Source of the DNA: Antedon mediterranea
Taxonomy: Eukaryota > Echinodermata > Crinoidea > Comatulida > Antedonidae
Direction of reading: 5' to 3'
DNA length: 64,000 nucleotides
Assembly: GCF_964355755.1 (NCBI RefSeq)
Contig: NC_092679.1
Location: forward strand, 18,342,932-18,406,931
Position numbers and translations under genes: made by a program. Below, in pieces: positions 1 through 11,960 of the stretch. The stretch's first letter is position 1; every line of letters starts with the position of its first letter. The notes below the pieces were generated by a model. The model made no database searches, was not told where the DNA came from, and saw only the letters and a program-made list of their open reading frames with translations.

Positions 1-2
1 CA

Positions 3-1604
3 GCAACAAAAGACTGGAGTAAACTGCACCAAAAACAATTTGAAAAGATGGAATCAATTGATGATTATCTGGCACGAAAGCGGAAAAGGACCGAAGAGCT
101 CAGCTCATCTGTCAAAAAGGCTAAGGTTCGTTCCAAATTATATTCATATTTTCTGTTTCATATCACTGAACACAAGGAATACAATAGTGGCGAGTAAGAT
201 GACAGCAATTATTTTGATTATGATGTTTTGTGTTTTGTTTAGACTTTGACAGAACGAACCAAGAGTGTTGTCTGTGCAATGCAAGCCTATCAAACTCCTC
301 CTGCAAGCGCAAGCAAGGTAATTGGTCTATTAATGTGTGTTACATATACATATAGGCTACATATTGATTTCCACAGTAAAGCTTGGTTCCCACTAAAATG
401 CAATGCAAGAAATTGAATAACCACAAGTGACAGTTATTAATAGAAAATCGCTTGTGATTGGTTACATTGCGCTTATGTCGTTGCGTCCTAGTGGCAACCA
501 AGCTAAAAGGACATTCACAAATATTGTAAAGCCCTGTCTACACTTTCAAACTAATTTGAAAAAAAAAGTGTGCCTAAATATGGTAGTGATAAGCTTAAAT
601 ATGGTAGCGATATGACATCATCATGTCCATATGATCATTTCACGTTTTTTTTACATTGAATTTATAGTGTAGACCGAGCATTAGTGTGGTTCATTGCTAT
701 TTTAAGTTTCCGATTGTTATTCCAACAGAAATCAATAATTGCGCCACCATCTTTCCAGTCTCCGAAAGTGTTTGTACCTAAAGTGGTATCTACGAAAAAC
801 ATGAGCGTCAAATTTGATAAGACTACCAAAACAACCTCAGTGTTTGTGTTCAAAGGGAAAGGTGCCGTCACCAAGTCTACCTTTTCCAGTGCCCGCAAGT
901 CGACTGGAGCCAGTGCTCGTAAATCGGCTGTAGCCAGAACCAGGAAGTCACTTCTTCCTAGCGCAAGGAAGTCCGTTGGAACAGGAGATGCTCGCAAGTC
1001 TATGGGATGTAAGTTAACATAAGTAAAACCAATTTTAAATCATGCCCCAACTAAGTTGCTATAAATGTTAATAGGCCTAATGAATTTGATTAGAATGTTA
1101 ATATGTATGTATTAAAATGTTTACCTTTTTGTTATACAGCTGCTATGACGCCTTTTGCACTTAAAGGAACCGGCAATATGAAGCCAAGTCCTGTGTCGGC
1201 CAAGAAGTCAATATTTGATTTAAAAGCAAGCTTAGCCAAGCCACTAAGTTACAAGCCATACAAAGGTAAATATTTAAAATAGAAATGCCTTATATTTATT
1301 TACCAACCAGTTATTTGACAACTCTGGACTCAGCAAAAAAAAAATAAATAAAAATTCAATGTGTTGAAGTCATTGTACTGTATAAGTAAGAGATTTTTTT
1401 AAGATGTCCACAAGAACATTTATTATTTAACTCTTCGTTTTAGGCAAACTTTCTAATAACAAGAAATTAACAAAGGAGCAGGCAAAAGAGAACCTAAAAA
1501 AGCCCAAAGTGATGTCTATGGCAGAAAGAAGAGTAGCTGCTGCAAAGCAGAGAGGACAGAGGAAGACCAAGGCTATCAATGCAAGGAGAGGAATAGATGT
1601 CTAA
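3..1604 (+). CDS. NUSAP1: Nucleolar and spindle-associated protein 1, C-terminal part (5' end outside window)
   Basis: Five exons read in one continuous frame: 3-125, 243-317, 729-1008, 1140-1265 and 1444-1604, with GT-AG junctions and consistent phases 0, 0, 1 and 1. The first exon encodes DWSKLHQKQFEKMESIDDYL, a hallmark of NUSAP1. The third is a basic, Ser/Arg/Lys-rich region with repeated ARKS motifs. The fourth carries MTPFALKG and FDLKASLAKPLSYKPYKG, the conserved microtubule-binding/KEN-proximal block of the family. The last exon ends in a Lys/Arg-rich helix finishing ARRGIDV. NUSAP1 bundles and cross-links spindle microtubules around chromosomes in mitosis. The N-terminal SAP DNA-binding domain must lie upstream of the window. 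The intron before exon 3 contains two MITEs. The donor after the first exon (GTTCGT) is non-ideal. The identity is firm from several family blocks. Confidence 0.85.
377..505. mobile_element. MITE family B, copy 1
   Basis: The left end TAAAGCTTGGTTCCCAC pairs with the right end GTGGCAACCAAGCTA as an imperfect inverted repeat. Copies with the same ends occur near 26.4 kb, 26.7 kb and 38.6 kb. There is no coding capacity. It lies in a NUSAP1 intron. Confidence 0.7.
527..684. mobile_element. MITE family A, copy 1
   Basis: A nearly palindromic short element with ends resembling TAAAGCTCTGTCTACACTAT and its complement. The inner core has the shared AATATGGTAGTGATATGACA block. It lies in a NUSAP1 intron, directly after a family B copy. 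Flanking TA dinucleotides suggest a TA target duplication, as in Tc1/mariner-type non-autonomous elements. Confidence 0.75.
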
Positions 1605-3671
1605 TTGTATACTTAAGTTGTGTTCACACTACGAATGGATTTGGTGTTGTGGTTTGCATCAAATTTGTTTGTGTAAAATCAAAACTGATCTTTAATGAAG
1701 TTTGAGGCACGGTGCTAGATGTGTTAAATATTTTAATTTTCTAAATGTCTAATATCAATTAATTGGTCAAACTCCCAGGTCAGTGGTCCGACAAAGATCT
1801 TGTCCTTTTTATGGCTTATTGTTTTATACATGATACTATCTTGTCATCTGCCATTTGGCAGGTCCATGTTTATACATACAGTGCTCACTATATACATTAC
1901 TGTACCGTATATATTTCAATATTTTCATCAAGTTGTACATATGTGTAGATATTTTTGTTTAATTTCGGTGTTTAGTACTAAGTTGTTTTTTGTTTTCGTT
2001 TATATTTTGTAAAATTGGTTTGATATAATCATGCATTTGAAATGAGTAGAGTTGTATCATAAAAGGTAATCTACTTGTGTGAACTAGGAACTACATGCTT
2101 TCATTCTACCAGACGTTTCTTAACTTCTTTTTTTTTAAAGTTAAAAATTGACAATGCCCTTTTAACAACCTGTACAGTATACTTGGAAAATCTGATTTTT
2201 CTGACTACGGTACTGTACCGTTAAACTTTTAAAATGTGTATGATTTTTTAACTGACACTATCTTTTATGTGACATTTTGTAAATACTTTGACTTGTTGCG
2301 GATTCATTTATAAATTCTTTTTTATTACTCTTCCTTAGTACTTAGATTGTTGAAACACAGCTAAAACTGTATTTATGTGACAAAAAACTGATGTGCCCAA
2401 ATATGGTAGTGGTATGACATCGTATCCATATATGGGCACATCCATTTTTTTGTCACACAAAGTGTAGACAGAGCTTAATATCTCAAGTATTTTGTATACA
2501 ATCTGTATTACTCTTCTCTGTTGTGTAGTTTGTCTATCAGTCGACACTTCTCATGTATAAAAAGTTGCCAAATATATGATCCTTAATGCAAAGGGTAAAA
2601 CAAAGCCCATTTTGGTTTGTATTTTTTAATTTTCCCTTCATACTTATAATAGTTTAACATAATTCACAAAGCACTTTTTGGTTTTTATTTTTTTATTTCC
2701 CTATTTTTTTGTACCTTCTACTTATATTAATTAACAAAATATGGACACATACATTATGTAGAAATCATAAAAAAATTTACATAAAATGAACAATGTAAAT
2801 TAAAATTTACAACAGAAAATCTACATCTTGTAAAAGTAAATTATAATCTGTCTGCATTTCATGTTAAATGTTTGAGGTTAGCACCATTTCATATAAAAAT
2901 TACTGTTCCACAGAAAATGACAATTCAATGCATTAAAACAAATAAAATCATTTAGAAAACACGCTCATACACTGTACGTCTATTATTATATCCATGCAAT
3001 TTACCACTAAAAATATTTAAAACGGATAATCATAGAAATTATGTACGGTCAAAACATAAATTATTAGATTCTGAGAAAAATGTATTATATGTCAAATAGA
3101 GCACTTTTCCTTAATGGATTGATATAACATTTTTTCTTGTATATTGTGTATAAATAGTTATAAATATTACATAAATATACTATAGTACCTTTTTAAAACT
3201 ACAAAACATGTTTTTACAGTAGTTATTCTAAACACCAAAACAATACTAATTCCTATACACCTACAATACGGTAGATACAAAATGTTGTTAACGTAAAAAT
3301 TATTTGTTGGAAAATTGTGTAGAAAGACTTCAATTGAATACTGATATTACTGAAAAGCTGGTTTCCATGAATTTGAACTTTTTCTACCAATGACGTGCAC
3401 AAACAGAGTTCCATACACAATTTCAATTAATTCCATGTGTTGTTTTTTTCATCTCTATGGCAATCAAGGGAGGATGTGTAGAATGCCACATGCACATATG
3501 ACTTGTTATCTTGTCTATTACTTCATACGGTTCGTGCGACTTGGTTAGTTAGTCCAACGTATACTTCAGTTGACCTATTATTATATTTGGATAAATTGGA
3601 AGAATTTATGGCATACATCAGAGTTTTTAGGAAATATTGAACCCGTTCTTTTTGTGTCACTGAACATATCC
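1605..3671. other. Intergenic, NUSAP1 3' flank
   Basis: AT-rich sequence between NUSAP1 and the small-membrane-protein cluster. It contains the NUSAP1 3' UTR and one degenerate family A MITE. The short open frames show no domain and no splice-supported continuation. I see no gene. Confidence 0.6.
2360..2478. mobile_element. MITE family A, copy 2
   Basis: It carries the family A core (TGATGTGCCCAAATATGG, then CCATATATGGGCACATCC) and the right end GTGTAGACAGAGCTTA. The left end is degenerate. Confidence 0.65.
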
Positions 3672-3890
3672 CTAGCAGCCAGATTTCTGAGAGACCATGT
3701 TCTGAGCGCATGTACGAGGCAGCTCGGCCCCTTTATGGAGAAAGTTCGCTAGGTCCTGACATCCGCCACAGCATGGTGGGAAGGCGCAGAATATTCCGTA
3801 AAGCAATCCGCAGAGAATTCCGATCGGCCAACCAAGGATCAGCAAGATGATCAACCAGACGATACTCCATAGCCAACCGCAATTTGCCAT
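3672..3890 (-). CDS. Small membrane protein of the clustered family, copy 1 (Cys-rich, 72 aa)
   Basis: I do not recognise this family. The single-exon CDS starts MANCGWLWSIVW. Residues 6-37 form an almost uninterrupted hydrophobic stretch broken by a Trp-Pro pair (W21-P22), suggesting a membrane hairpin or two short helices. An unusual cysteine-rich turn (C35, C40, C41, C44) follows, then an amphipathic tail with the family signature LPxTCAxNM (residues 57-65) and a C-terminal QKSGC. On the minus strand an acceptor-like TTTTCAG sits about 25 bases before the ATG, implying an intron in the 5' UTR. It is the most divergent copy and the most distal of the six. The cytoplasmic cysteines could be palmitoylated (inference). 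That it is a gene is supported by five paralogues conserving the same residues. Confidence 0.75.
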   Translation of the reverse strand: MANCGWLWSIVWLIILLILGWPIGILCGLLYGIFCAFPPCCGGCQDLANFLHKGAELPRTCAQNMVSQKSGC

Positions 3891-5811
3891 TCTGTTGGAA
3901 GATTTACAATTTATCTGAAAATTTAAAAAAAGTAGAGTTTACAAAATTGACCTACTGTACTGGTAATTACTGTAATTTAGAACAGTTTTTTACTTCACTA
4001 GGTTTAGCAAATTTTTATGATGTTTAAACTGTTTGAAATTCAATTTACCATTTGTGAAAACCAACCGATGTTTTGGCATTAAAATACAGATTGATTGACC
4101 ATGACTGGTGCAGAGGATGCCTCTACATTTTTTTTAGAGGTCCCCCTGACTATTCAACAACAAACCCCAGCAACTTCTCATGGCCCTTTCCAAATTGCTC
4201 CCTTTTTTTAACACTATTTAAAATGTAATCCTTATTGCAATATACCTGTTTTTTAGTTAAATATCTGTCTTGGTACAAAAAATTAGACTTTGTATTAGAA
4301 CAGTGAGGCCTACTAATGGTTTAAACAGTATTGTATTATAACTCTTAGAGCCTTTCCCACTGGACTGTACAGGAAATCAGGAGGTTCTACTGTCTACTAG
4401 CATTCCCATAAGGTCAGGAAAATTACAATAAATGTGTATCAATTACAGTCGGATATTGGGTAGGCCTGCCCTACCCAATATTCCTTGGTTTTGCCTCCAT
4501 GGTTTCACCTCTTGGTCGTAAATTGTTTTTTTAGGTCTCAACGTTTTCTTTACAGCAGTTACTGGCTGTATATTTGCTATATTAATTTTACAAGCAAGTA
4601 ATGACTGGAGTGGAAATGAATTAAAGAATGAGAAAAAGCCACCCTAACTAAGATTCAAACCCAGAATATTGATATGCAGAAAAATCCTACCAAATATATT
4701 TATATATATATACATTTTAAGACTAGCATATTTATCCATTATTTTAAACTGAATTTCAGATGGTAGGAATCTTGGATTTTCTATCTTTTTCTTTTCTCTG
4801 TGTCTAATTTTAATATAAGTTTTTTAATTATACACATTTCCGTTCAATTTCTCTAAAACTTCACAGTATTCACCTTTTGTTTAGGCCTCTTATTGAATGG
4901 TTTTTTAAACAAACCAAATATAATTTAAAGACATTTATATCTATCTCAAAGGAGCTGTCTGCTGTTTTCCAAACAAATTCTATGGTCTAAAACAGAAACC
5001 ATTAAAATTTAAGTCAGTCACATGCAAATTATGCTGGTTGAAATTGTAAAGTTATGACAACAATCTTGTTTCAACAGATAGTAAATGGCAATTACAGGGT
5101 AAAGCATTTGTAGAAGATTTTATCTATATTTGTTCGTTTGTTGTACAAATTTTACCAGAATTGTATGTTTTGGTGTGACCTACTTAAAGGTCAACCCATA
5201 AAGGACTGAATGTGATGCCCTAGGGATAGATTTTATTTAGTCTCATAAGTTAATATTAAACAATTTAAGGCAGGCTTTCTTTAATATCATCAAAGCTATA
5301 CAATAGTGCTTTTGTCTTTCTATATAGAGAATTATTACTCCATTCCTATACAGAGAACATAGTACTTGTACCAGCAACACCAGTAGGTTAAAATGTCATG
5401 TGTCTTTGAGTGATGCAAAAAAGAAAAGATTTTCTACAAAGTATATGTTCGTTCAAATATTTTACATTCATCTGAAAAAGTAAATATCACATTAAAAATA
5501 TTACCCAAATTTAAGGGCAGTGGTTTTGATATATAATGAAAAATAAATACGAATTCCAAAGATTTGATTTTAAATAAATAAGGTACTTTATTGATAACCA
5601 TATAACATATCCTCAGTCAAAATAGTTGTAATTGATATGATCATTTGATCATGATCATATCAAGGTTTACAAATTTGATTTAAAAAAAAATGTGTTAAAA
5701 ATATTTTTTGTTTTAATACAATAATTATAATACATAATATTCCTGTAGATGTAGTCTAATACTGTACAATAGGCCTAACACATGTATTGTGTTTTTAATG
5801 TAAGTTCCGCA
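3891..5811. other. Intergenic between small membrane proteins 1 and 2
   Basis: AT-rich DNA with no supported gene. A short GAGGTTCTACTGT end near 4384-4397 resembles the terminal repeat of the pogo-like element at 21.6 kb and may be a fragment. Confidence 0.5.
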
Positions 5812-5970
5812 TAGGTGGCATAATAGAATCTTAATACAGGTGGCATAATAGAATCTTAATACAGGTGGCATAATAGAATCTTAATACAGGTGGCATAATA
5901 GAATCTTAATACAGGTGGCATAATAGAATCTTAATACAGGTGGCATAATAAAATCTTAATACAGGTTGTA
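5812..5970. repeat. 25-bp tandem repeat, about six copies
   Basis: The unit GTGGCATAATAGAATCTTAA plus TACAG is repeated head to tail with almost no divergence; the last copy has one substitution. It ends 25 bp before the stop codon of small membrane protein 2, so it lies in or next to that gene's 3' UTR. Confidence 0.95.
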
Positions 5971-5995
5971 TTGCCAATTATTCAGTTATGGGGCC

Positions 5996-6223
5996 CTATT
6001 CAAATAGTGGCTTCATTATTCTCATATTATCTGTCACTGTGTATGGTAATTTGATAAGCGTCTCGAGGAAATCACTGATGCCTTTGCAGACTTCAAAGCA
6101 GACGGCAAACGGTAGCAGGGCGATGAACAATCCCGCGATGAAAGACGCCAACGGCCAAGCGATGAATATTAAGATCAACAGCCAGCAAATGCCGCGAATT
6201 AAACCAATTGGAGTCACAGGCAT
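5996..6223 (-). CDS. Small membrane protein of the clustered family, copy 2 (75 aa)
   Basis: Unrecognised family, same architecture as its neighbours. The long hydrophobic stretch (about residues 6-43) is split by WP; the motif LLPFAVCFEVCKGISDFLE follows, then the KLPxTVTDNM tail. It starts MPVTPIGL and ends MKPLFE, so the terminal cysteine conserved in four other copies is lost. On the minus strand an acceptor TTTTTTCTAG lies 12 bases before the ATG, giving the same 5' UTR intron position as its paralogues. A possible first exon with donor ACAG|GTAAGT reads near 7630. The function is unknown; a small integral membrane protein is inferred from composition. Confidence 0.75.
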   Translation of the reverse strand: MPVTPIGLIRGICWLLILIFIAWPLASFIAGLFIALLPFAVCFEVCKGISDFLETLIKLPYTVTDNMRIMKPLFE

Positions 6224-6239
6224 TCTTGTGGGTGTCTAG

Positions 6240-7404
6240 AAAAAATAGATAAATATTGAAATATGAAAACGAAAAATTATATATGAATGTTGGCCTGCGG
6301 TATGTATTTACTATGCCCAATAGGTACAGTAAATAGATTGATTCGGTGGATCAAAATGGAATATAGTGTTGGTCCAGATTTCTAATTTAATTCAGAGTAA
6401 ATACTTACTAAGCTCCATTGGGCCTTGTTTACACATTTACTTAAGTGAAATAATTTAACAGGAGTGTAACAATAAACATAGGACTACTCATCAATGTCAC
6501 TATAGAATTTATTTATTAATATTTTTTAATTAACTTATTTTGTGAGCGGCAGTTATCACAAGTTCATTTTATCATTATTATTTTTTATCAAGTGCTTAAC
6601 CCATAACTATTGTAAACATATATGTTTGTTTTAATATCTAACTAGGCTTTGTAATACCATGCCATTCTCTATAGTGCATAAGTATTTTTTTTTCTATTTA
6701 GAGTCGATAACATAATTCTGGAATTTATCTATGGTTGCAGTAACTAGTATTTATCCAGATCCTTTCTTAACTTACTTTAGTCACCGGCTAGTGTGTGAAC
6801 ACTTTTAAGTGTCACCAGCTCATGTGTGAAGTCAATAGCTACTGTATCAGTGAGGATTCTCGATTTTTTAATCAGAGCTGGGGCTCAGGGCATAGAAATT
6901 GTAAAATGAAATGGTGATGCTAGCCCAACCTTTGTAATTGTCAGAGTGAAGCTAGGGTAGGTGACCTCAAATCTCCCTAGCACTGGCTAATGAAACTAGT
7001 TATCTTTATTCAATTGTTCAGAAACTTTTTTCTAGAAAAAGGCATTTAGATCCTTTGATTTACATTGTGGAAATCTGATTAGAGCACATACAATAGGTGC
7101 ATTTAATAATCTAGTCATTTCAGGACAAATGACCTCCATGTTCACCAAGTGCCACTTTCATGAACTTTTTACAGCGAAATTGCTAATAAAAGGCCATTTT
7201 ATGACAATATGGTCTTTCCACCTTCTTTTCTAAATTTAGTTGTACAATAATAAACACATAACCTAACCTAATTATATCCGTTTTAGTTAATTATTAGGTA
7301 AAAATTCAGATAAAGATTATATTCAGTAGGCCTAATACTAATTTGCCTTTTGGATTTGATTATCACAAATTGATTTAAATTGTATTTCCCAAAAGTGCCA
7401 TAAA
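6240..7404. other. Intergenic between small membrane proteins 2 and 3, left part
   Basis: AT-rich DNA with no supported gene. It may include the 5' UTR intron of small membrane protein 2. Confidence 0.5.
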
Positions 7405-7610
7405 TCAAGGCAATCAAACAACAGGACACTGAGCTCGCCTTGCCAAGATGTTATATGTCCGACTGTGGCAAATACCAAAATTACTGTATTACAGTTTACA
7501 TCAATGCAGCCTGCAATGTCTGTTAAGGGGTATGGAACTGATTGTGTCGCAGCCACAGATAAACCCTTTGATCTCCGGAACCTCAGCATACTGTTGTTAG
7601 ATTGCCTTGC
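7405..7610. mobile_element. MITE family C, copy 1
   Basis: The ends AAGGCAATCAAACAACAGGA and GTTGTTAGATTGCCTT are inverted repeats. An inner block, TGTGTCGCAGCCACAGATAA, recurs in the other copies at 49.0 kb and 58.0 kb. It has no coding capacity; the open frames across it are incidental. Confidence 0.7.
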
Positions 7611-8707
7611 AAAATACAGTATAAACTTACCTGTTTGTTCTGCACGAATACTCAAATACGCCTTTTCCTTTACTACTGCTGTTTTGTTCTTTAATACTAT
7701 TATATCCTATACAAGAGTATAGGCAATGCACTGTCAAACCAATACCAAGCCAAAAGGTCCAAAAGTGATATACAAAAAGTAATTTTGCAACATATGGTAA
7801 AAGAATAAAAGCAAGACAATATATTTTTTACTGGTAGAATGATTTACATACTTTTTTTTGGTGGTGATGATGGTCTTCCACGCGACAATCACAAGCTCTG
7901 ATATGTGTATAATTGCATAGGAAGGAATCACAATGACAATCATTTAGTGTTTTTAAGGATACATTGTTATACTTGTTATCCTTCCTGAATAGGTTTTAGA
8001 GAATCTCCAGCTTCTGACATTGGCACAGATCCCATGAATATGCAACATGTTGTTGGTTGTGCTTGATTAATCAACAACAGCTATTGCTTCTAAAAGTTGT
8101 ATTGCTTTTTTTTAAATGTAACAAATGATTATTCGCAAATTGCTGTCTTGATTAAAGACTATCAAATGTCCAGCCCAATATTTTACTTATTTTCACAATT
8201 GGTGGTCAGATCATATTTTCAGTTGCTGATTTTGGAAGTTCAAAAACTCTTTTCAAAGATCAATTTACCATTTGTCTTTTTAACAAGGTATTTTTTGTTG
8301 AGGTAACAATTGGTGAAAATGATCTGCGAGTTCGTAATGCTAACATTTTCTTCTTTTGAGATTTACTGACAAACAGACTTTTTGTAGTAAAGATCAATAT
8401 ATATTTTCTTTTTATTAAATTAGGAAATTGTATATAATTTAAAAAATTTCATTTATACAAAATACATAATTATTAGAAAATTACATTGAAAACTGAATCG
8501 TAATAAACCGAATAGTACTAGTGCCCAGAGTCTCTATTACCTATAGCGTACTTCAGTACTACAGTAAAACTTCATGCACTATATTCTGTTCTGTTTTCTG
8601 TATAAAATAGTGTATAATTCTAACTGTGTGCAGTTGCAGTTCTACATTAAATAGTTCCTATAGTAACTTTGGCATCATGTATGATTGTCCAGCATCTTTG
8701 TTTCGAC
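7611..8707. other. Intergenic between small membrane proteins 2 and 3, right part
   Basis: AT-rich DNA. A donor-like CAG|GTAAGT on the minus strand near 7630 may belong to a 5' UTR exon of copy 2. I see no coding gene. Confidence 0.45.
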
Positions 8708-8932
8708 TCATGAACAGACTGGCTTCTGACCCATGATTCCTTCGGCACACATCTCTGGAAGTTTGATGACTTTCTCAATAGCTTCATTGATGCCCTTACA
8801 GAAATCCATGCAGATTGCAAACGGCATGATGAAAACGTACAGCCAGGCAACGAAAAATGCGACGGGCCAGGCGAAGAAGATCAGAATAAGTATCCAACAA
8901 ATAGACCAGAGAATTCCGGTTGCGTCTGCCAT
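8708..8932 (-). CDS. Small membrane protein of the clustered family, copy 3 (74 aa)
   Basis: Unrecognised family. The 74-residue protein has a hydrophobic region at about residues 6-42 with the central motif FFAWPVAFF (W22, P23), then PFAICMDFCKG (C41, C45), an amphipathic segment, KLPEMCAEGIMGQKPVC and a final Ser. It is closest to copy 5 at 11153-11380: both share WSICW, LILIFFAWPVA and CAEGIMGQKPVC. The minus-strand acceptor TTTTCTTTTCTAG precedes the ATG by about 25 bases. With copy 4 next to it, it forms a cassette matched by copies 5 and 6. Confidence 0.8.
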   Translation of the reverse strand: MADATGILWSICWILILIFFAWPVAFFVAWLYVFIMPFAICMDFCKGINEAIEKVIKLPEMCAEGIMGQKPVCS

Positions 8933-9416
8933 AGTTGTTGCAGGTCACTGGTTTTGTCTAGAAAAGAAAATCAAAATGTATCTATTAGTTAGGAGTTATT
9001 CAATTTATTTCTTCTTTAAATTGGGTGACCTCTTCAGTGCAGACCCAGTCCAGAAGCATAACCACCCTGGGAAACAATTCTACTATTTTTGAGTTTTTTT
9101 ATTTTGATGTATGTACACAGGACCAACAGCTTTATGTCTCTTCAGAAGGACAAGTATGCAGGATAGAAGCAGTATGGCACAGGCAGCTGGTCTTACATCC
9201 AGACTTCTCCATGCTTGTTTAATATATATTACTATAGCACCATACAATAACTGTCTCAAAGTCATTTTCTGGAAATTTAATGGTACTAGGAAGAATAAAG
9301 TTTGAAAACTTTTGTCAAGTATTTTTCAGCCATATAGCTATAAATAAAAATGCTCTAAATAAAGATTATATTATATATACCTTGTTACCAGTACTGAGCC
9401 GTTTTTTCTTTTACAT

Positions 9417-9647
9417 TTACTTGTCACATATTGGTTTTTGTTGGACCATGTTTTCCGTCACAGTTTTTGGAAGTTCAAAAACTCTTTTGAGCATATCAGA
9501 GATCTCTCCACAAAAGCTCATGCAGACGCCAAATGGCATAACAAGGATGTAGAGGCCAGCCACAATAAAGCCAATTGGCCATGCAAGAAATATTAGAACA
9601 ATAAACCACAAGATGGCAGAGAGAAAGCCTGCTACTCCATTGCCCAT
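9417..9647 (-). CDS. Small membrane protein of the clustered family, copy 4 (76 aa)
   Basis: The start was set at MGNGVAGFLSAILW because it aligns with MGDGIGGILSAILW of copy 6; the open frame runs further upstream but the extra residues have no counterpart and an acceptor-like ACTAACAG lies just before the ATG. Features are the hydrophobic LSAILWFIVLIFLAWPIGF, then VAGLYILVMPFGVCMSFCGE, then VFELPKTVTENMVQQKPICDK. It is nearly identical to copy 6, which implies a recent duplication or gene conversion. The function is unknown; a small membrane protein with juxtamembrane cysteines is inferred. Confidence 0.8.
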   Translation of the reverse strand: MGNGVAGFLSAILWFIVLIFLAWPIGFIVAGLYILVMPFGVCMSFCGEISDMLKRVFELPKTVTENMVQQKPICDK

Positions 9648-9844
9648 GCTGTTAGTATTAGTAGTTAATGCAAGAGAAATATTGTTACTAGATGGAAGGC
9701 AGAAATACAATATAAGAACAATTAAGGATCTACATAAAGGAAGAAAAAATACCATGTTAAATAGATTTATATCATAAGAGAAGAGTAGACCAAGTGATCG
9801 TAGCTCATCAGATAATACTAAATGAGAGCATTTTAAAACATATC

Positions 9845-10009
9845 TAAAGCTCTGCCTACACTATCAACCTTTATGTGACAAAAAGTGATGTGCCCATATA
9901 TGGACATGATGATGTCTTAACATTACCATATTTGGGTGTATCACTACCATATTTGGGCAAAATCACATTTTTTTGGTCAAACTAGTTTGATAATGTAGGC
10001 AGAGCTTTA
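9845..10009. mobile_element. MITE family A, copy 3
   Basis: The best-preserved ends of the family: TAAAGCTCTGCCTACACTAT on the left and TAATGTAGGCAGAGCTTTA on the right. It lies just upstream of small membrane protein 4. Confidence 0.8.
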
Positions 10010-11152
10010 GTCCATGAGAGCAAATCCCCAACTATTACCACTAATACCTGCAGTCAATAGAATTTGCACTGCTCAACAATGCTAAAGCTGTAAATAGTAT
10101 TATCAAAACCACACCCATTGATAAGCAAGCAAACATAAGGCATGGTACAGCTTGTTAGATTATTATATACAGTACACATGCAGTATTATACATTAAACTA
10201 CAGTAGGTGGTATAATAAGTTGGTACTTTACCTTAGAATTCTTACTAACTTGCTTCTTGCAGTAATTTTTAATAGAACCGGTAACTCAGGCTGTCACAGT
10301 ACTTTCTATTTCACCAGGTAGGCAGGGCTCTTGTTTTTATCGGTGGTAACCAAGCGCACATAGATTCAAGCTGTGTCTTATCATATCAAAGACCATATAT
10401 TTACATTACTACAATATTTACAGGAGCTTTACGCTTCAATGACTTTGGAGCTGCCTGCTACTCTCGTCCTATTGTGTTGCTGTGATTGCATTTAATTCAG
10501 GAAACAGGAAAATAGTGTACTTTGTTTTTGTAAAGATTAACATGACAAGTACTCTAGCATATCATTAATATTGCTAAGATTTGACTGTACTGCCCTTACT
10601 AGTCTCCAGCAAGAACAGATTTATTTAAACACACACTATCAAACACACTAACATACCATGGAGGTATATACCTATATGAACATACAAACTCAAACTTTGT
10701 TTTCAAAAATCAATTCATTTTATTACATTAAACTCAATTCATTATAAGATAACAAATTATAATATTGAGAATTTTTACATTCTCCATCGTCACTATTACA
10801 TTAATAAGAAAAAGTTTGTTTTAAATAAATTAATGTCGCATAGAAAATTTGACAAATAATTAGCACATGAATACTACAATTTCATTTATTAAAAAATTTC
10901 AACTATAACTACATTAGTTAGGTATTGTCTTCTGTTTCAGTCAATGCACTGTCACTATGTTGTACCATGGAGGAAAAAATAACAAATATTTTTTCCTTCA
11001 TGGTCGTTAGTATAGTGTGGTCTTTCAATATGTAGTTTCCTGTCCAATCTGGTTTTCAAATAGGGTTTTATATTCACTAATTTTTAACTGCAGTACTTGG
11101 TGTAATATGTCCCACTTGTTCATGTTCTTGGCCTACTTTCGTTGCACCTTTT
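10010..11152. other. Intergenic between small membrane proteins 4 and 5
   Basis: AT-rich DNA with no coding gene visible. It is expected to hold the promoter and 5' UTR exon of copy 4, but no exon could be fixed. Confidence 0.4.
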
Positions 11153-11380
11153 TCACCCACAAACTGGTTTCTGACCCATTATACCTTCAGCGCATGTTTG
11201 TGGTAATTTAAAGATCTTTTCAAGTAATGCTCCAAAGTCCTTACAAATACTAATACACACAGCAAACGGAAGTATGAAGACATACATTCCGGCAATAAAG
11301 TATGCAACAGGCCAAGCAAAGAAGATCAAAATCAACACCCAGCAAATTGACCAAAATATTCCGAGTAAACCAGGAGCCAT
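11153..11380 (-). CDS. Small membrane protein of the clustered family, copy 5 (75 aa)
   Basis: The ATG at 11380 (MAPGLLGIFWSICW) was chosen; upstream in-frame codons have no ATG. It carries the shared core LILIFFAWPVAYFIAG, then PFAVCISICKDF, then LPQTCAEGIMGQKPVCG. The closest paralogue is copy 3. The minus-strand acceptor CTATATTTAG lies about 24 bases before the ATG, repeating the 5' UTR intron of the other copies. It pairs with copy 6 in the duplicated cassette. The role is unknown. Confidence 0.8.
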   Translation of the reverse strand: MAPGLLGIFWSICWVLILIFFAWPVAYFIAGMYVFILPFAVCISICKDFGALLEKIFKLPQTCAEGIMGQKPVCG

Positions 11381-11960
11381 TATGATCACAGGTCAAGCGG
11401 TCATTCTAAATATAGAAATTGAAAAAGACAATTATTACATCATACATAAATAGTTTGTATTTAACTAGTAAAAATGTCTTTTATAAAATTTAATTTACTA
11501 TTTTAATTTATTTTGTAGGCATATACATCTAACCTAACTTATGCCCTTTCAACAAATCCACACATAGTTTGTTATTACTCATTAAAGTTAAAATATTCTT
11601 TATTCATTATCAAATATAATATTCAATCCTTGCTCTGGTGCAACTTTATGGATGAGACAAAAAAAAGATGAATTTTTGGAAAAATAGACAATAAACAAAT
11701 TATGAAAACGATGAAACAATGAAGAGAGTTTGTAATCTAGAGTCTTGGTTGAGAAGATGCCTGAAAATGAAATGAGAAGTCAAGAGATAATGATGCGCAA
11801 GATAGGAAAGAACAATGAAACGACCCTTGTAAGAGGGAGAAATCGGTGTAAAAAATGGATGATGTCGAACAGATGAAATGAAAATTGAGCTTTTTAATTT
11901 CTGGTTCTGGCCTTATACATACATTTTACAAACCAATACTGTCGTTTTACACCAAACATT

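Noticed and set aside
662-1022. 111-codon minus-strand frame at NUSAP1 exon 3
   Set aside because: Antisense of the ARKS-repeat coding exon.
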